Source of the DNA: Sporosarcina cascadiensis
GTDB taxonomy: Bacteria; Bacillota; Bacilli; Bacillales_A; Planococcaceae
Length of the DNA stretch: 44,475 nt
NCBI RefSeq assembly: GCF_009650995.1
Contig: NZ_WHVV01000022.1
Coordinates: forward strand, 1 to 44,475
Reading direction: 5' to 3'
Below, in pieces: positions 24,898 to 33,884 of this stretch; positions within the stretch are counted from its first letter, which is position 1; every line of letters starts with the position of its first letter. Made by a program: the position numbers and the translations under genes. The notes under the pieces are model-generated. The model saw nothing but the letters and a program-made list of their open reading frames with translations, did not search any database and was not told the origin of the DNA.

Positions 24898-26058
24898 ATG
24901 AATCGTTTACTAGGAATACTCATTGCCTCAACAAAGCTTGGTCTGACTTCATTTGGCGGACCGGCTGCTCATTTAGGCTATTTTCATGAAGAATATGTCC
25001 GTAAGCGCAAGTGGATGGATGAAAAAAGCTATGCAGATTTAGTGGCGCTTGCCCAGTTCCTGCCGGGTCCTGCGAGCAGTCAAGTCGGAATTGGCGTTGG
25101 AATAGCCCGGGCCGGCATATTGGGAGGAATTGTTTCATTTATCGGCTTCACGATGCCTTCCGTGCTGGTCTTAATTTTATTTGCGATGCTGTTCGTTGGT
25201 TCGGATATCGGCCATGCAGGCTGGCTGCATGGATTGAAGATTGTGGCGGTGGCAGTTGTCGCGCATGCAATTCTTGGCATGGCGAAAAATCTGACGCCCG
25301 ATACGGCACGAAAGACGATTGCGCTGCTTGCGCTCATTGCCGTTCTTTTATGGCAGACAGCTTTTACACAAATTGCAATTATTTTATTGGGGGGAATTGC
25401 GGGGCTCCTTCTCTTTCGATCTGCCGAGCAAGACAGTGGAATCGATCAATCGAAATTTCCTTTATCCAAAAAAGCAGGGGCGCTTTGCCTGACACTCTTT
25501 TTTGGGCTATTAGCCGTTTTGCCGATTTTACGTGAGCTGACGGGCTCTTACTGGGTAGCACTGTTCGATAGTTTTTATCGGGCAGGCGCGCTTGTATTCG
25601 GCGGAGGGCATGTGGTTTTGCCTTTATTGGAACAGGAATTGGTGCCGATGGGCCGGATCAGCGGTGAAGCATTTCTGGCCGGGTACGGAGCGGCGCAGGC
25701 GGTTCCCGGTCCGTTGTTCACGTTCGCATCGTATCTCGGTGCAGTGATGAACGGCTGGCAGGGCGGATTATTTGCGACCTTTGCGATATTCCTGCCTGCT
25801 TTCCTGCTGATTGCGGGCGCGCTTCCATTTTGGGATTTGTTGCGCAGCCATCCTCGGATCAAAGGTGCTGTAATGGGTGTCAACGCTGCGGTGATCGGGA
25901 TTTTATTGGCTGCATTATATCATCCGATTTTCACAAGTTCAATTGGGAAACCGGCCGATTTTGCGTTGGCGGCGGTACTATTCAGCATGCTGGCATTTTG
26001 GAAGATTCCGCCGTGGATCGTTGTACTGACAGGCGCTGCAGGCGGATTATTATTATAG
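24898..26058 (+). CDS. chrA: Chromate transporter family protein (ChrA-like)
   Basis: 386 aa from the ATG at 24898, eight bases after GGGAAAGGTG; an in-frame ATG at 24862 is weaker. Long-chain two-domain CHR protein: KLGLTSFGGPAAHLGYF and AQFLPGPASSQ in the N-terminal half are mirrored by FYRAGALVFGGGHVVLPLLEQE and AQAVPGPLFTFASYLG in the C-terminal half. About ten to twelve membrane helices. CHR proteins export chromate; not all family members do, so the substrate is unproven. Stand-alone with a terminator. Confidence 0.9.
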   Translation: MNRLLGILIASTKLGLTSFGGPAAHLGYFHEEYVRKRKWMDEKSYADLVALAQFLPGPASSQVGIGVGIARAGILGGIVSFIGFTMPSVLVLILFAMLFVGSDIGHAGWLHGLKIVAVAVVAHAILGMAKNLTPDTARKTIALLALIAVLLWQTAFTQIAIILLGGIAGLLLFRSAEQDSGIDQSKFPLSKKAGALCLTLFFGLLAVLPILRELTGSYWVALFDSFYRAGALVFGGGHVVLPLLEQELVPMGRISGEAFLAGYGAAQAVPGPLFTFASYLGAVMNGWQGGLFATFAIFLPAFLLIAGALPFWDLLRSHPRIKGAVMGVNAAVIGILLAALYHPIFTSSIGKPADFALAAVLFSMLAFWKIPPWIVVLTGAAGGLLL

Positions 26059-26067
26059 AATGGAAGG

Positions 26068-26091
26068 CAGCCTAACAGAAAGGCTGTTTTT
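26068..26091 (+). terminator. Probable terminator after chrA
   Basis: CAGCCT-AACAGAA-AGGCTG followed by five T, 9 bases after the stop. Confidence 0.75.
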
Positions 26092-26149
26092 GATATACTG
26101 CCGTCTGGCAGACAGGCAGCGGCACGCAGCCCAATATGAAAAGAACTGC

Positions 26150-26385
26150 TCATATAGACATTGCCAGGACGCAACTTTGCTTTCAGGAAGTCGCCTGTCA
26201 AGCCGTCGAATGCGACGAGCGGATGAAACCCGACCGTCTGGTAATGCGCGCTGTATGCTGCCTCTTCCTGTTCACCATACGTATCGGTATTCGAGGAATC
26301 GAGGTCTACAATCAGCGCTTGCGCCTGCCGGGCGCGGTGAACCTGGTCAAGAAGCGTTTGGTTTGCTGCCTGCAATCAGGATACT
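26150..26385 (-). mobile_element. IS1380-family transposase remnant
   Basis: A minus-strand frame from about 26385 reads LQAANQTLLDQVHRARQ, IVDLDSSNTDTYGEQ, YSAHYQTVGFHPLVAFDGL and GDFLKAKLRPGNVY. These are the DDE-domain stretches of IS1380-type transposases. About 75 residues of a ~430-residue protein are left; homology stops near 26155, after which the frame runs antisense into the chrA end. No terminal inverted repeats seen. Its 5' edge abuts the gamma-lyase pseudogene. Confidence 0.8.
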
Positions 26386-26850
26386 GAACAAGTGTTTCGG
26401 ACTCGCCGAGGCTTAATGAAATTAATGCAAGATGTAAATTATCAATAAATTGTTTGTCTATCTTCCTTCCTCCTTTTAATTCAAATGAAACAATGCCGCC
26501 CATGTCGTTCATTTGCCCTTTCGCTAACTCATGTTGCGGATGTGAAGGTAAACTCGGAGTTCAACAGCGGGATGCACTTTCAAGTACTTCGCAATCTCCA
26601 AAGCATTCTAACAATGTCTTTCCATTCTAATCGGAAGCGTCTTCATTCCCTTCTGCAATAGGTAAATCTCCCATTAGTTTCTTTCGTATCATAGCAATTT
26701 CTTCTTTCTCTCCAATGACAAATCCGGCAATCATATCTCCATAACCCTTAAGATATTTTGTACCACTATGAACGACCACATTTACACCCATCGTTAATGG
26801 CTCTCGTAATAGAGGGGTCATGTGTAAACTTCCCGGCTTTTTCTTTCCCT
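26386..26850 (-). pseudogene. Broken Cys/Met-metabolism PLP enzyme (methionine gamma-lyase/cystathionine gamma-lyase type)
   Basis: Pieces of one protein lie in order on the minus strand in different frames. TPLLREPLTMG, VVVHSGTKYLKGYGDMIAGFVIG with the PLP Lys and IRKKLMGDL lie at 26821-26640. NALEIAKYLKVHPAVE lies near 26600 and SHPQHELAKGQMNDMGGIVSFELKGG at about 26540-26460. SLGESETLVQYP lies near 26400. Between them are stop codons, a frameshift after HPAVE and a deletion after MGDL. The N-terminal half and last residues are gone. The order and spacing leave no doubt that this is a decayed gene, with the 3' end replaced by the IS1380 fragment. Confidence 0.85.
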
Positions 26851-27040
26851 AGGATGAAATTCAATATTTTATAACGGATTTTAGTCTCTTTTTCATCCGG
26901 CATGGTATCACCTTTAGGGATTAACCCTCGACGTGATCATTCAGCATAGGGTGCAGGGTTCTGTTGCCAATTAACTCGCTTTCATCAAATTTTCATAATG
27001 GGACAGTATGATGAAGATGGAGAGGAAATGGGGGACTTGA

Positions 27041-27700
27041 ATGGCATCGATAAGTAAATTGATTTCCATATCTATTCTAGTCTTCAGCATAGCTCTTAGT
27101 ATTTTGCTCTTTTATTTGATGAGTGAACTGCCGAAGGAGCAGAAAAAGAAGATGGTCGATGAAATGGTTTCGCAACTGATCAATTTTGTTTTATTTATGT
27201 GGGCGGGAAAAGTTCTTTTGAATCTTTCTGTCTTTATCACAGATCCAATGGCGATCTTGGCGTACCCGGGAGATTCAGGCGCTTTCTATGCGGCTGTGTT
27301 ATTTAGTGGGTTGCTCTTGTCGTATAAGGTGAAACGAGGACATTTGGAGGGCCTGGCTGTCGGAAGGGCTTTTGTTCATCTGTATTTATCCGCGGCATTT
27401 TTATATGAGTTCATTCAATATACTTGGAATGATCAGATCTATTCATTGAGAAGTCTTATATTATTGGCGATTCTTCTGGGAGTTTTTACTTACTTGAATG
27501 GACGGATGGCGACGGGGAAGTTACTCGGAATCTTATTGACAGTTTGGACATTCGGGATGGCCGTGCTGTTGACGATCCAGCCTTATGTAACGGTGTTCGG
27601 TTATATGATTAAACCGTGGTTCCTCTTGCTCTTTTTCGCAGCCAATTTGCTATTGCTAATACTACAACATAGGAAGGAAGGACGTTATGGGTGGAATTGA
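27041..27700 (+). CDS. Uncharacterised multi-pass membrane protein of the ccdA locus
   Basis: 219 aa with six to seven predicted membrane helices. No Cys residue and no catalytic motif are seen. Seen: a conserved-looking MWAGKVLLNLSVFITDPMAILAYPGDS and a basic end (RKEGRYGWN). It overlaps ccdA by 14 bases, so it is probably co-translated with the thiol-redox genes and acts with them. I cannot name its family. GGGGG precedes the ATG. Confidence 0.8.
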   Translation: MASISKLISISILVFSIALSILLFYLMSELPKEQKKKMVDEMVSQLINFVLFMWAGKVLLNLSVFITDPMAILAYPGDSGAFYAAVLFSGLLLSYKVKRGHLEGLAVGRAFVHLYLSAAFLYEFIQYTWNDQIYSLRSLILLAILLGVFTYLNGRMATGKLLGILLTVWTFGMAVLLTIQPYVTVFGYMIKPWFLLLFFAANLLLLILQHRKEGRYGWN

Positions 27701-28445
27701 AACAGATACGGTATTGATAGTAGGGATGTTATTGGCAGTCGGAGCGGGGGCACTTTCTTTTTTGTCTCCTTGTGTGCTGCCTATTTTCCCGGCATATCTT
27801 TCGTATATTACAGGAATCAGTGTGAAAGAACTTCAAGGGAACCAGACGATAAAAATCCGCAGAAAATTAATTAGTCATTCCCTTGTATTTTTACTGGGGG
27901 TATCGCTTGTCTTCATCAGCCTGGGGGCCGGTGCCTCCTTTTTCGGTCAGTGGATTTCAGAACTGTTAAGAGGAGACTCCGGCTTGTTTATCCAACGAAT
28001 TGCCGGGATTTTCATTATAGTCATGGGCTTGTTTATAGGTGGATGGGTCAATATTACGGGGTTGATGAAAGAACGTCGCATTCAATCGACGAGGAGACCG
28101 ACCGGCTATTTTGGGACATTTTTCATCGGACTCGGGTTTGCAGCCGGCTGGACGCCTTGTATCGGTCCAATCTTCGGTTCCATTTTAATGCTGGCTGCGA
28201 GTAACCCGAGCCAGGGAATTTTCTACACGATTATGTATGTTATCGGTTTTGCGCTGCCTTTCCTTATCTTGACATTTTTCCTTGGCTCGACGAAGTGGAT
28301 TGTCCGCCGCAGTCAGGTGATCATGAAAGTAGGCGCAGTCATCATGATTTTGATGGGTCTTGTATTGTTTTTCGGCTTAATGCCATTAATTACAGGTTGG
28401 CTGCTTGATTTAGTAGACGGCACGTGGTTATCAAACCTGGGATAA
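27687..28445 (+). CDS. ccdA: CcdA/DsbD-type thiol electron carrier
   Basis: 252 aa, six membrane helices. Two half-motifs with the redox cysteines are visible: FLSPCVLPIFPAYLSY (helix 1) and GWTPCIGPIFGSI (helix 4). CcdA carries electrons from cytosolic thioredoxin to external TlpA/ResA-like proteins. It sits upstream of a TlpA-like gene, its probable partner. GGAAGGA precedes the ATG. It may be a locus-specific copy and not the one for cytochrome c maturation. Confidence 0.92.
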   Translation: MGGIETDTVLIVGMLLAVGAGALSFLSPCVLPIFPAYLSYITGISVKELQGNQTIKIRRKLISHSLVFLLGVSLVFISLGAGASFFGQWISELLRGDSGLFIQRIAGIFIIVMGLFIGGWVNITGLMKERRIQSTRRPTGYFGTFFIGLGFAAGWTPCIGPIFGSILMLAASNPSQGIFYTIMYVIGFALPFLILTFFLGSTKWIVRRSQVIMKVGAVIMILMGLVLFFGLMPLITGWLLDLVDGTWLSNLG

Positions 28446-28462
28446 ATAGGGGGAGATCATGA

Positions 28463-29032
28463 ATGAAGAAGAGAGTAATATTACTAGCTGTCGTAATGGT
28501 GTTGGTCGGTTGGGCCGTCTATGACTTTACCTTTTCGGAAAAGGAAACAGCAACGGGCCGACCGCTTCAGGCAGATGTTTTCAGTACCGTAGATTCCAAT
28601 GAAATCGGAATTCAGCGCGGCCAATTGGCGCCTGACTTTGAATTGAAGACATTGGAAGGGGAGACAGTCCAATTATCGGATTATAGAGGACAGCGAGTAT
28701 TGTTGAACTTTTGGGCGACTTGGTGTCCGCCATGTCGGGCGGAGATGCCAGATATGCAGAAGCTGTATACACAAAGCAACTTGGATGTCGAAATATTGGC
28801 AGTCAATCTAACATCTACAGAAAATAATGAAGAAGTGGTCGCTCCATTTGTGGATGAATATGGGCTGACATTTCCCGTCTTGATGGACAGAAGTTCTGAC
28901 GTGAGCAATCTGTATAGTGTCTATGCGTATCCTACGACGTACATGATTGATTCGGATGGCCGTATTCAATTCGTTGCACTTGGGGCGATCAATTATGATC
29001 TAATGGTCCAAGAAGTGGAGAAGATGAAATAA
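28463..29032 (+). CDS. TlpA/ResA-like membrane-anchored thioredoxin
   Basis: 189 aa. One N-terminal membrane anchor (residues 4-20) and an external AhpC/TSA-type thioredoxin fold with active site WCPPC (Cys88, Cys91) and cis-Pro region YPTTY. It should reduce or isomerise surface-exposed thiols with electrons from CcdA. Start ATG at 28463 follows GGGGGAG; another ATG lies 4 bases earlier in a different frame. It is 37 bases before the response-regulator gene. Confidence 0.93.
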   Translation: MKKRVILLAVVMVLVGWAVYDFTFSEKETATGRPLQADVFSTVDSNEIGIQRGQLAPDFELKTLEGETVQLSDYRGQRVLLNFWATWCPPCRAEMPDMQKLYTQSNLDVEILAVNLTSTENNEEVVAPFVDEYGLTFPVLMDRSSDVSNLYSVYAYPTTYMIDSDGRIQFVALGAINYDLMVQEVEKMK

Positions 29033-29069
29033 GAACTTAACGAATATACAATAACGAGGAGGTGATTAG

Positions 29070-29753
29070 GTGAAGCAGACCATATTAGTAGTTGAAGATG
29101 ACAAGCTAATCCGTGATTTGATTTGCATCTATTTGAAAAAAGAAGGGTACGATGTAATTGCGGCAGTCGATGGTGAGGATGCGAAAGACCTTTTCCTCAA
29201 GCATCATCCTTGTTTGATTGTACTGGATTTGATGCTGCCGAAATGTAGCGGGGAAGATTTTTGTAAATGGGTGAAGGACCAAGAGCAGAATGAAGTGTCT
29301 ATTATCATGCTATCTGCCAAAGTTCATACGAATGATAAAATCAATGGGTTACGAATGGGTGCCGATGATTATATGACAAAACCGTTTGATCCGGATGAAC
29401 TTCTCGCACATGTGGAGGCGGTCTTGCGGAGAACCGGCCCATTCTGTCAAAAGATTGCATACGACGGGCTATGTATCAAACCAAGAAAGGGAGAAGTACT
29501 GCTTTTCGATCAAAAAATAAACTTGACGAAACACGAATTTAATTTATTGTTCCATTTTATGGGGAATCCGCATATCGTTTTCACGCGAGAGGATCTCCTT
29601 CATCAATTGTATCCGTATGGCGATAAAGTTGTATTAGATCGGACCATCGATGTCCATGTAAAGAAACTGAGGGAGAAAATCGAGGAGGTTCCCTCTTCCC
29701 CTAAACGCATTCTCACGGTGCGAGGAATGGGATATAAATTTGTGTATGGTTAA
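29070..29753 (+). CDS. OmpR-family response regulator
   Basis: 227 aa. Receiver domain with Asp10/Asp11, phospho-acceptor Asp53 (VLDLMLP), Thr/Ser near 82 (LSAK) and Lys104 (TKPFDPDE); winged-helix output domain with LTKHEFNLLFHF, RTIDVHVKKLREKI and TVRGMGYKF. GTG start with a very strong GAGGAGGTG site. It is followed by an overlapping histidine kinase gene and preceded by the ccdA/tlpA genes, which are its likely first targets. Confidence 0.95.
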   Translation: MKQTILVVEDDKLIRDLICIYLKKEGYDVIAAVDGEDAKDLFLKHHPCLIVLDLMLPKCSGEDFCKWVKDQEQNEVSIIMLSAKVHTNDKINGLRMGADDYMTKPFDPDELLAHVEAVLRRTGPFCQKIAYDGLCIKPRKGEVLLFDQKINLTKHEFNLLFHFMGNPHIVFTREDLLHQLYPYGDKVVLDRTIDVHVKKLREKIEEVPSSPKRILTVRGMGYKFVYG

Positions 29754-30843
29754 GTTGATCAGGTCGTTGCTGCCAAAACAGCTCCTCTGGCGATTGACAT
29801 TTTTAAATGTCTTCGCAATCTCACTTTTCATCACCCTCAGCAGCTTTGCTATTTATAATACAGCCTGTGTGCTGGTGGATGGTATGGGGACGATGAATGA
29901 ACAAGGACAAAGTCATTTTAATGCCACTCTATTACAGTATTTATGGATATTCAGCATATCCACCATTTTAATGGGAAGCCTTATTCACTTTTATTTAACG
30001 AGGAAATTGATTCGTCCGTTAAAAGTGCTGATTGAATCTACTAAGGACATGAAAAAAGGACATTATCCTGAGGTGATTCAAACAAAATCCAGAGGGGAAA
30101 TAGGAGAATTGATCATCCATTTCAATGAACTGGTGCAACAATTGAAAAACAATCAGCAATCCCGGCAGAAGCTGGTAACGGATCTTTCCCATGAATTCCG
30201 AACCCCTTTATCAAACTTAACGAGCTATCTTATTGCGTTGCGCAATGGTGTCATTGTAGGAGATAAAGAGTTATTCGGTGCGCTTAGCGGTGAATCGAAA
30301 CGTCTGACCACGATGGTGGAACAGTTGGAGCAATTAAAGGAATGGGATTATGTCTCGAAACAAACCTTCACAGAAAAAGAACGGGTAGATATGCGGTTGC
30401 TGATCGAGCAATCTATTGAAATGTTTCATTGGACATTAAAGGAAAAAGGCATCCCCGTACTAGTTGAAGCTGATGCTGGGATGGTGAATGTATATAACGG
30501 AGGCATTCCGCAAGTTCTCAGCAACATCATCGATAACGCCATTCGCTATTATGAAGGGAAAGAGCCCATCCGGATACATGGCGAGGTTTCGGAAGAAAGT
30601 TATCGAGTTTCAATCAGCAGTGAAGGTCAGGAGATTACAGAGGAAGAAAGAGCTAAAGTGTTTGAACGGTTTTATCAAGGCGATGCTTCTCGAAGTCACG
30701 GGACAGGTGGAACAGGGCTTGGCCTAGCGATTTCGAAAGAGATTATCGAGCATCATAATGGTCGGATTGGATTGGATTCTATACAGAACCACTATCATAC
30801 TTTTTGGTTCACGTTACTGCTTGAAGAAACGGAATATGTGTAA
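29746..30843 (+). CDS. Sensor histidine kinase
   Basis: 365 aa from the ATG at 29746, overlapping the regulator gene by 8 bases; a TTG two codons earlier is possible. Two membrane helices (about 15-38 and 65-85) flank a short external loop of ~30 residues, so the sensed signal is probably membrane-borne or comes from a partner. HAMP-like linker (about 90-140), H-box DLSHEFRTPLSNL with His149, N-box NIIDNAIRYY, G-boxes GTGGTGLGLAI. The F-box region is ERFYQGDASRS. Confidence 0.95.
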   Translation: MVKLIRSLLPKQLLWRLTFLNVFAISLFITLSSFAIYNTACVLVDGMGTMNEQGQSHFNATLLQYLWIFSISTILMGSLIHFYLTRKLIRPLKVLIESTKDMKKGHYPEVIQTKSRGEIGELIIHFNELVQQLKNNQQSRQKLVTDLSHEFRTPLSNLTSYLIALRNGVIVGDKELFGALSGESKRLTTMVEQLEQLKEWDYVSKQTFTEKERVDMRLLIEQSIEMFHWTLKEKGIPVLVEADAGMVNVYNGGIPQVLSNIIDNAIRYYEGKEPIRIHGEVSEESYRVSISSEGQEITEEERAKVFERFYQGDASRSHGTGGTGLGLAISKEIIEHHNGRIGLDSIQNHYHTFWFTLLLEETEYV

Positions 30844-30978
30844 AAAATTATGAATGCTTGAACAAAAAGAGATTTGTCAACTGTTCTAGCGGCATAAGCA
30901 GTTGTAGGCTTTGACAGAACAGCATTTTTTCTTCATGCTATACTAAGAAGAATCTAATGAAGAAAAGGGTTTTGTGAA

Positions 30979-32196
30979 ATGGATAAACAGCTTCAAAAGA
31001 AAATACCGCTTCCGACTGTCTGGCTCGTCCTGCTGCTCGGCTCGCTGACGGCATTCGGACCGCTGTCGATGGACATGTATCTGCCCGGGCTGCCAATTGT
31101 CGCGGAAGATATGGGCGTTTCCGCTTCCCTTGCCCAATTAAGTCTGACTGCTTGCCTGATCGGATTAGGCGCGGGACAGCTTGTATTCGGACCAATGAGT
31201 GATATTTACGGCAGACGCAAACCCCTCATCATTACGTTAATCGTCTATGCGGCGGCTTCCGTCATGTGTGCGTTTACGGTAAACATCTGGGCATTCGTCT
31301 TGCTGCGTTTCATTCAGGGAATGACGGGTGCAGCCGGCATCGTCATTGCACGGGCATGTGCGCGGGATCTGTACATAGGTAATGAATTAACGAAATTCAT
31401 GGCAATGCTGTCAATTGTCAATGGTGTAGCACCGATCATGGCGCCGATTGCTGGCGGAGTAGTATTGAGCTTCGCGTCTTGGCAAGTGGTGTTCTTCATA
31501 TTAGGGGCAATTGGCTTAGTAATGTTTCTGGCGACTTCCTCCTTCCTGCCGGATACGTTGCCGGTCGAACAGCGTGCAGAAGGCGGCATGCTCGCTGTCG
31601 TCAAAACATTCGGCGGCCTGCTGAAAGACAAATGGTTCATGGGTATCGCACTGACCCAGGGCTTCATCATGTCGAGCATGTTCGCCTACATCGCAGGATC
31701 GCCGTTTGTGCTGCAAAATATCTACGGTGTATCACCTCAGCAATTCTCATTATTTTTCGCGCTGAATGGTATCGGCATTATTATTGCCGCCCAAATTACA
31801 GGGCGTCTGGCAGGCAAGATCCACGAAGTGAAATTTTTGCGTACAGGCGTCATGATTTCCTTCACCGGCAGTCTGTTTCTATTAGTAGCCGTCTGGAATG
31901 AATGGCCGCTTGCATTAATGGCGACTGCATTATTTCTAGTCGTATCAAGCGTCGGAATGGTCTCCACATCCGCTTTCTCATTGGCCATGCAAAGCCAGGG
32001 GAAATCAGCAGGAAGCGCCGCTGCGTTCCTCGGTCTCCTGCCGTTCATCGGCGGCGCAATCGTTTCACCACTAGTCGGCCTGGCCGGAGATTTCTCCGCC
32101 TGGCCAATGGGCATCATCATCTTAATCTGCAGCACAAGTGCACTGGTTATTTATTTGACTATTGTGCGGAAAGCATTTCGTGCGCAAAATGTATAA
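30979..32196 (+). CDS. bcr: Bcr/CflA-family MFS drug exporter
   Basis: 405 aa with 12 membrane helices. Seen: SMDMYLPGLPIVAEDM at the end of helix 1, GQLVFGPMSDIYGRRKPL (motif A), and LRFIQGMTGAAGIVIARACARDLY (helix 4 motif). The DHA1 Bcr/CflA group exports bicyclomycin, sulfonamides, chloramphenicol-like compounds or cysteine. The substrate is not readable. AAGGG precedes the ATG. It stands alone with no linked regulator. Confidence 0.93.
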   Translation: MDKQLQKKIPLPTVWLVLLLGSLTAFGPLSMDMYLPGLPIVAEDMGVSASLAQLSLTACLIGLGAGQLVFGPMSDIYGRRKPLIITLIVYAAASVMCAFTVNIWAFVLLRFIQGMTGAAGIVIARACARDLYIGNELTKFMAMLSIVNGVAPIMAPIAGGVVLSFASWQVVFFILGAIGLVMFLATSSFLPDTLPVEQRAEGGMLAVVKTFGGLLKDKWFMGIALTQGFIMSSMFAYIAGSPFVLQNIYGVSPQQFSLFFALNGIGIIIAAQITGRLAGKIHEVKFLRTGVMISFTGSLFLLVAVWNEWPLALMATALFLVVSSVGMVSTSAFSLAMQSQGKSAGSAAAFLGLLPFIGGAIVSPLVGLAGDFSAWPMGIIILICSTSALVIYLTIVRKAFRAQNV

Positions 32197-32223
32197 TTAA
32201 TTGCATGTTGAAAATTCTTCCTA

Positions 32224-32311
32224 GTTGATTGTGGCGGAAGACGGAGCAACGTTATTCGCTTGGCTCAGCCACGCCCTCCGGAAAGCTTCCCCGGCTGGAG
32301 CCATAATCAAC
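32224..32311. repeat. Palindromic intergenic repeat
   Basis: The ends are complementary: GTTGATTGTGGC at 32224 and GCCATAATCAAC ending at 32311. The inside is GC-rich with CGGAAGACGGAGC and CCGGAAAGCTTCCCCGG. This form (GTTGATTG...GCGGAAG...GAAAGC..CCCC..AATCAAC) recalls dispersed intergenic elements of Bacillaceae/Planococcaceae genomes. It may fold as a long hairpin between the Bcr gene and fumC. Confidence 0.7.
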
Positions 32312-32413
32312 GATACGCAACTGCCACACCAACCCTTTTTAATTCAAATTTCCGAATAAATAGGGCATGATAGAGTGAGAGTCTGATTACAATTTCGAGA
32401 GGTGGATGGAAAG

Positions 32414-33799
32414 ATGGAATATCGTATTGAGCATGACACGTTCGGAGAGATCAAAGTACCTGCAGATAAGCTTTGGGGAGCACAGACACAGCGCAGCAAG
32501 CAGAACTTCAAGATTGGCGGCGAACGAATTCCGCTTGGCGTCATCCAAGCATTTGCCCATCTGAAAAAATCGGCAGCCATCGCGAGCCATTCATTCGGCA
32601 ATTTATCTGAAGCGAAAATGAAAGCAATCAAAGCGGCGGCAGAAGAAGTCATCGAAGGCAAATGGGACGAACACTTCCCGTTAGTCGTCTGGCAGACAGG
32701 CAGCGGCACGCAATCGAACATGAATATGAACGAAGTACTCGCAAACCGAGGCAACCAGCTGCTTGAGGAATGGGGCGAGGAAGACCGTCTGCATCCGAAT
32801 GATGACGTAAATAAATCGCAGAGTTCCAACGATACATTCCCGACAGCACTTCACGTGGCGGGCGTTATCGCAGTCGAGCGTGAAGTAGTGCCGGCGATCG
32901 ATAAATTAAAGAAAACATTGCACCAGAAATCCGAAGACTTCAAGGACATCATCAAAATCGGCCGTACGCACTTGCAGGACGCGACGCCATTGACACTTGG
33001 TCAGGAAATCAGCGGATGGCATGAAATGTTAGTGAAAACGCGCAGAATGCTGGAAGAGAGCGTTGATTCCATGAAGGAACTTGCAATCGGCGGCACAGCA
33101 GTCGGAACAGGGCTGAACGCGCCGGCTGGATTCGGTGAAAAAGTGGCGGAAGAAATCTCGAAGTCTGTCGGCATCGAATTCACTTCCGCAGCGAATAAAT
33201 TCCATGCGCTGACTAGCTATGATGAAGTCGTCTACACACATGGCGCGCTGAAAGCATTGGCTGCTAATTTGATGAAGATCGCCAATGACGTGCGCTGGCT
33301 GGCAAGCGGACCGCGTTCGGGTATCGGTGAAATCACGATTCCAGAAAACGAGCCGGGCAGTTCCATCATGCCAGGGAAAGTGAACCCGACGCAGAGCGAA
33401 GCATTGACGATGGTCGTGACGCAGGTCATGGGGAACGACGCGACAATCGGTTTCGCGGCAAGCCAGGGGAATTTCGAGTTGAACGTCTTCAAGCCGGTCA
33501 TCATTTATAACTTCCTGCAGTCTGCGAAACTGCTGGCGGACGGCATGGTCAGCTTTAATGATAACTGCGCGGTCGGAATTGAACCGAATCGTGAAGAAAT
33601 TGACAATAAGGTGAAGAATTCCTTGATGCTCGTTACAGCGCTGAATCCGTACATCGGCTATGAAAATGCGGCGAAAATCGCGAAGAAAGCCCATAAGGAA
33701 GGCACGACGCTAAAAGAAGCGGCGCTTTCTACAGGTTTATTGACAGAAGAGCAGTTTGACGAATATGTCGTTCCGGGCAAGATGACAGGCAATCAATAA
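32414..33799 (+). CDS. fumC: Fumarate hydratase, class II
   Basis: 461 aa from the ATG at 32414, nine bases after AGGTGG; a GTG four codons earlier is in frame. Interconverts fumarate and L-malate in the citric acid cycle; homotetramer without iron-sulfur cluster. Seen: [41 protein letters not shown] and the superfamily signature [15 protein letters not shown] containing the catalytic Ser loop. Normal length. Monocistronic. Confidence 0.97.
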   Translation: MEYRIEHDTFGEIKVPADKLWGAQTQRSKQNFKIGGERIPLGVIQAFAHLKKSAAIASHSFGNLSEAKMKAIKAAAEEVIEGKWDEHFPLVVWQTGSGTQSNMNMNEVLANRGNQLLEEWGEEDRLHPNDDVNKSQSSNDTFPTALHVAGVIAVEREVVPAIDKLKKTLHQKSEDFKDIIKIGRTHLQDATPLTLGQEISGWHEMLVKTRRMLEESVDSMKELAIGGTAVGTGLNAPAGFGEKVAEEISKSVGIEFTSAANKFHALTSYDEVVYTHGALKALAANLMKIANDVRWLASGPRSGIGEITIPENEPGSSIMPGKVNPTQSEALTMVVTQVMGNDATIGFAASQGNFELNVFKPVIIYNFLQSAKLLADGMVSFNDNCAVGIEPNREEIDNKVKNSLMLVTALNPYIGYENAAKIAKKAHKEGTTLKEAALSTGLLTEEQFDEYVVPGKMTGNQ

Positions 33800-33884
33800 G
33801 TTGTCATAAAATTGTGCGTCCGTTTCCCATGCTTATTTTGTATACTGGAGACATTACGTCTATACGAAGGAGTCAGGATCAGAC

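Noticed and set aside
26846..26910. Minus-strand short frame starting MPDEKETKIRYK with AGGTG upstream
   Set aside because: It runs out of frame into the gamma-lyase pseudogene after about 35 codons and matches nothing I know; possibly another gene fragment.
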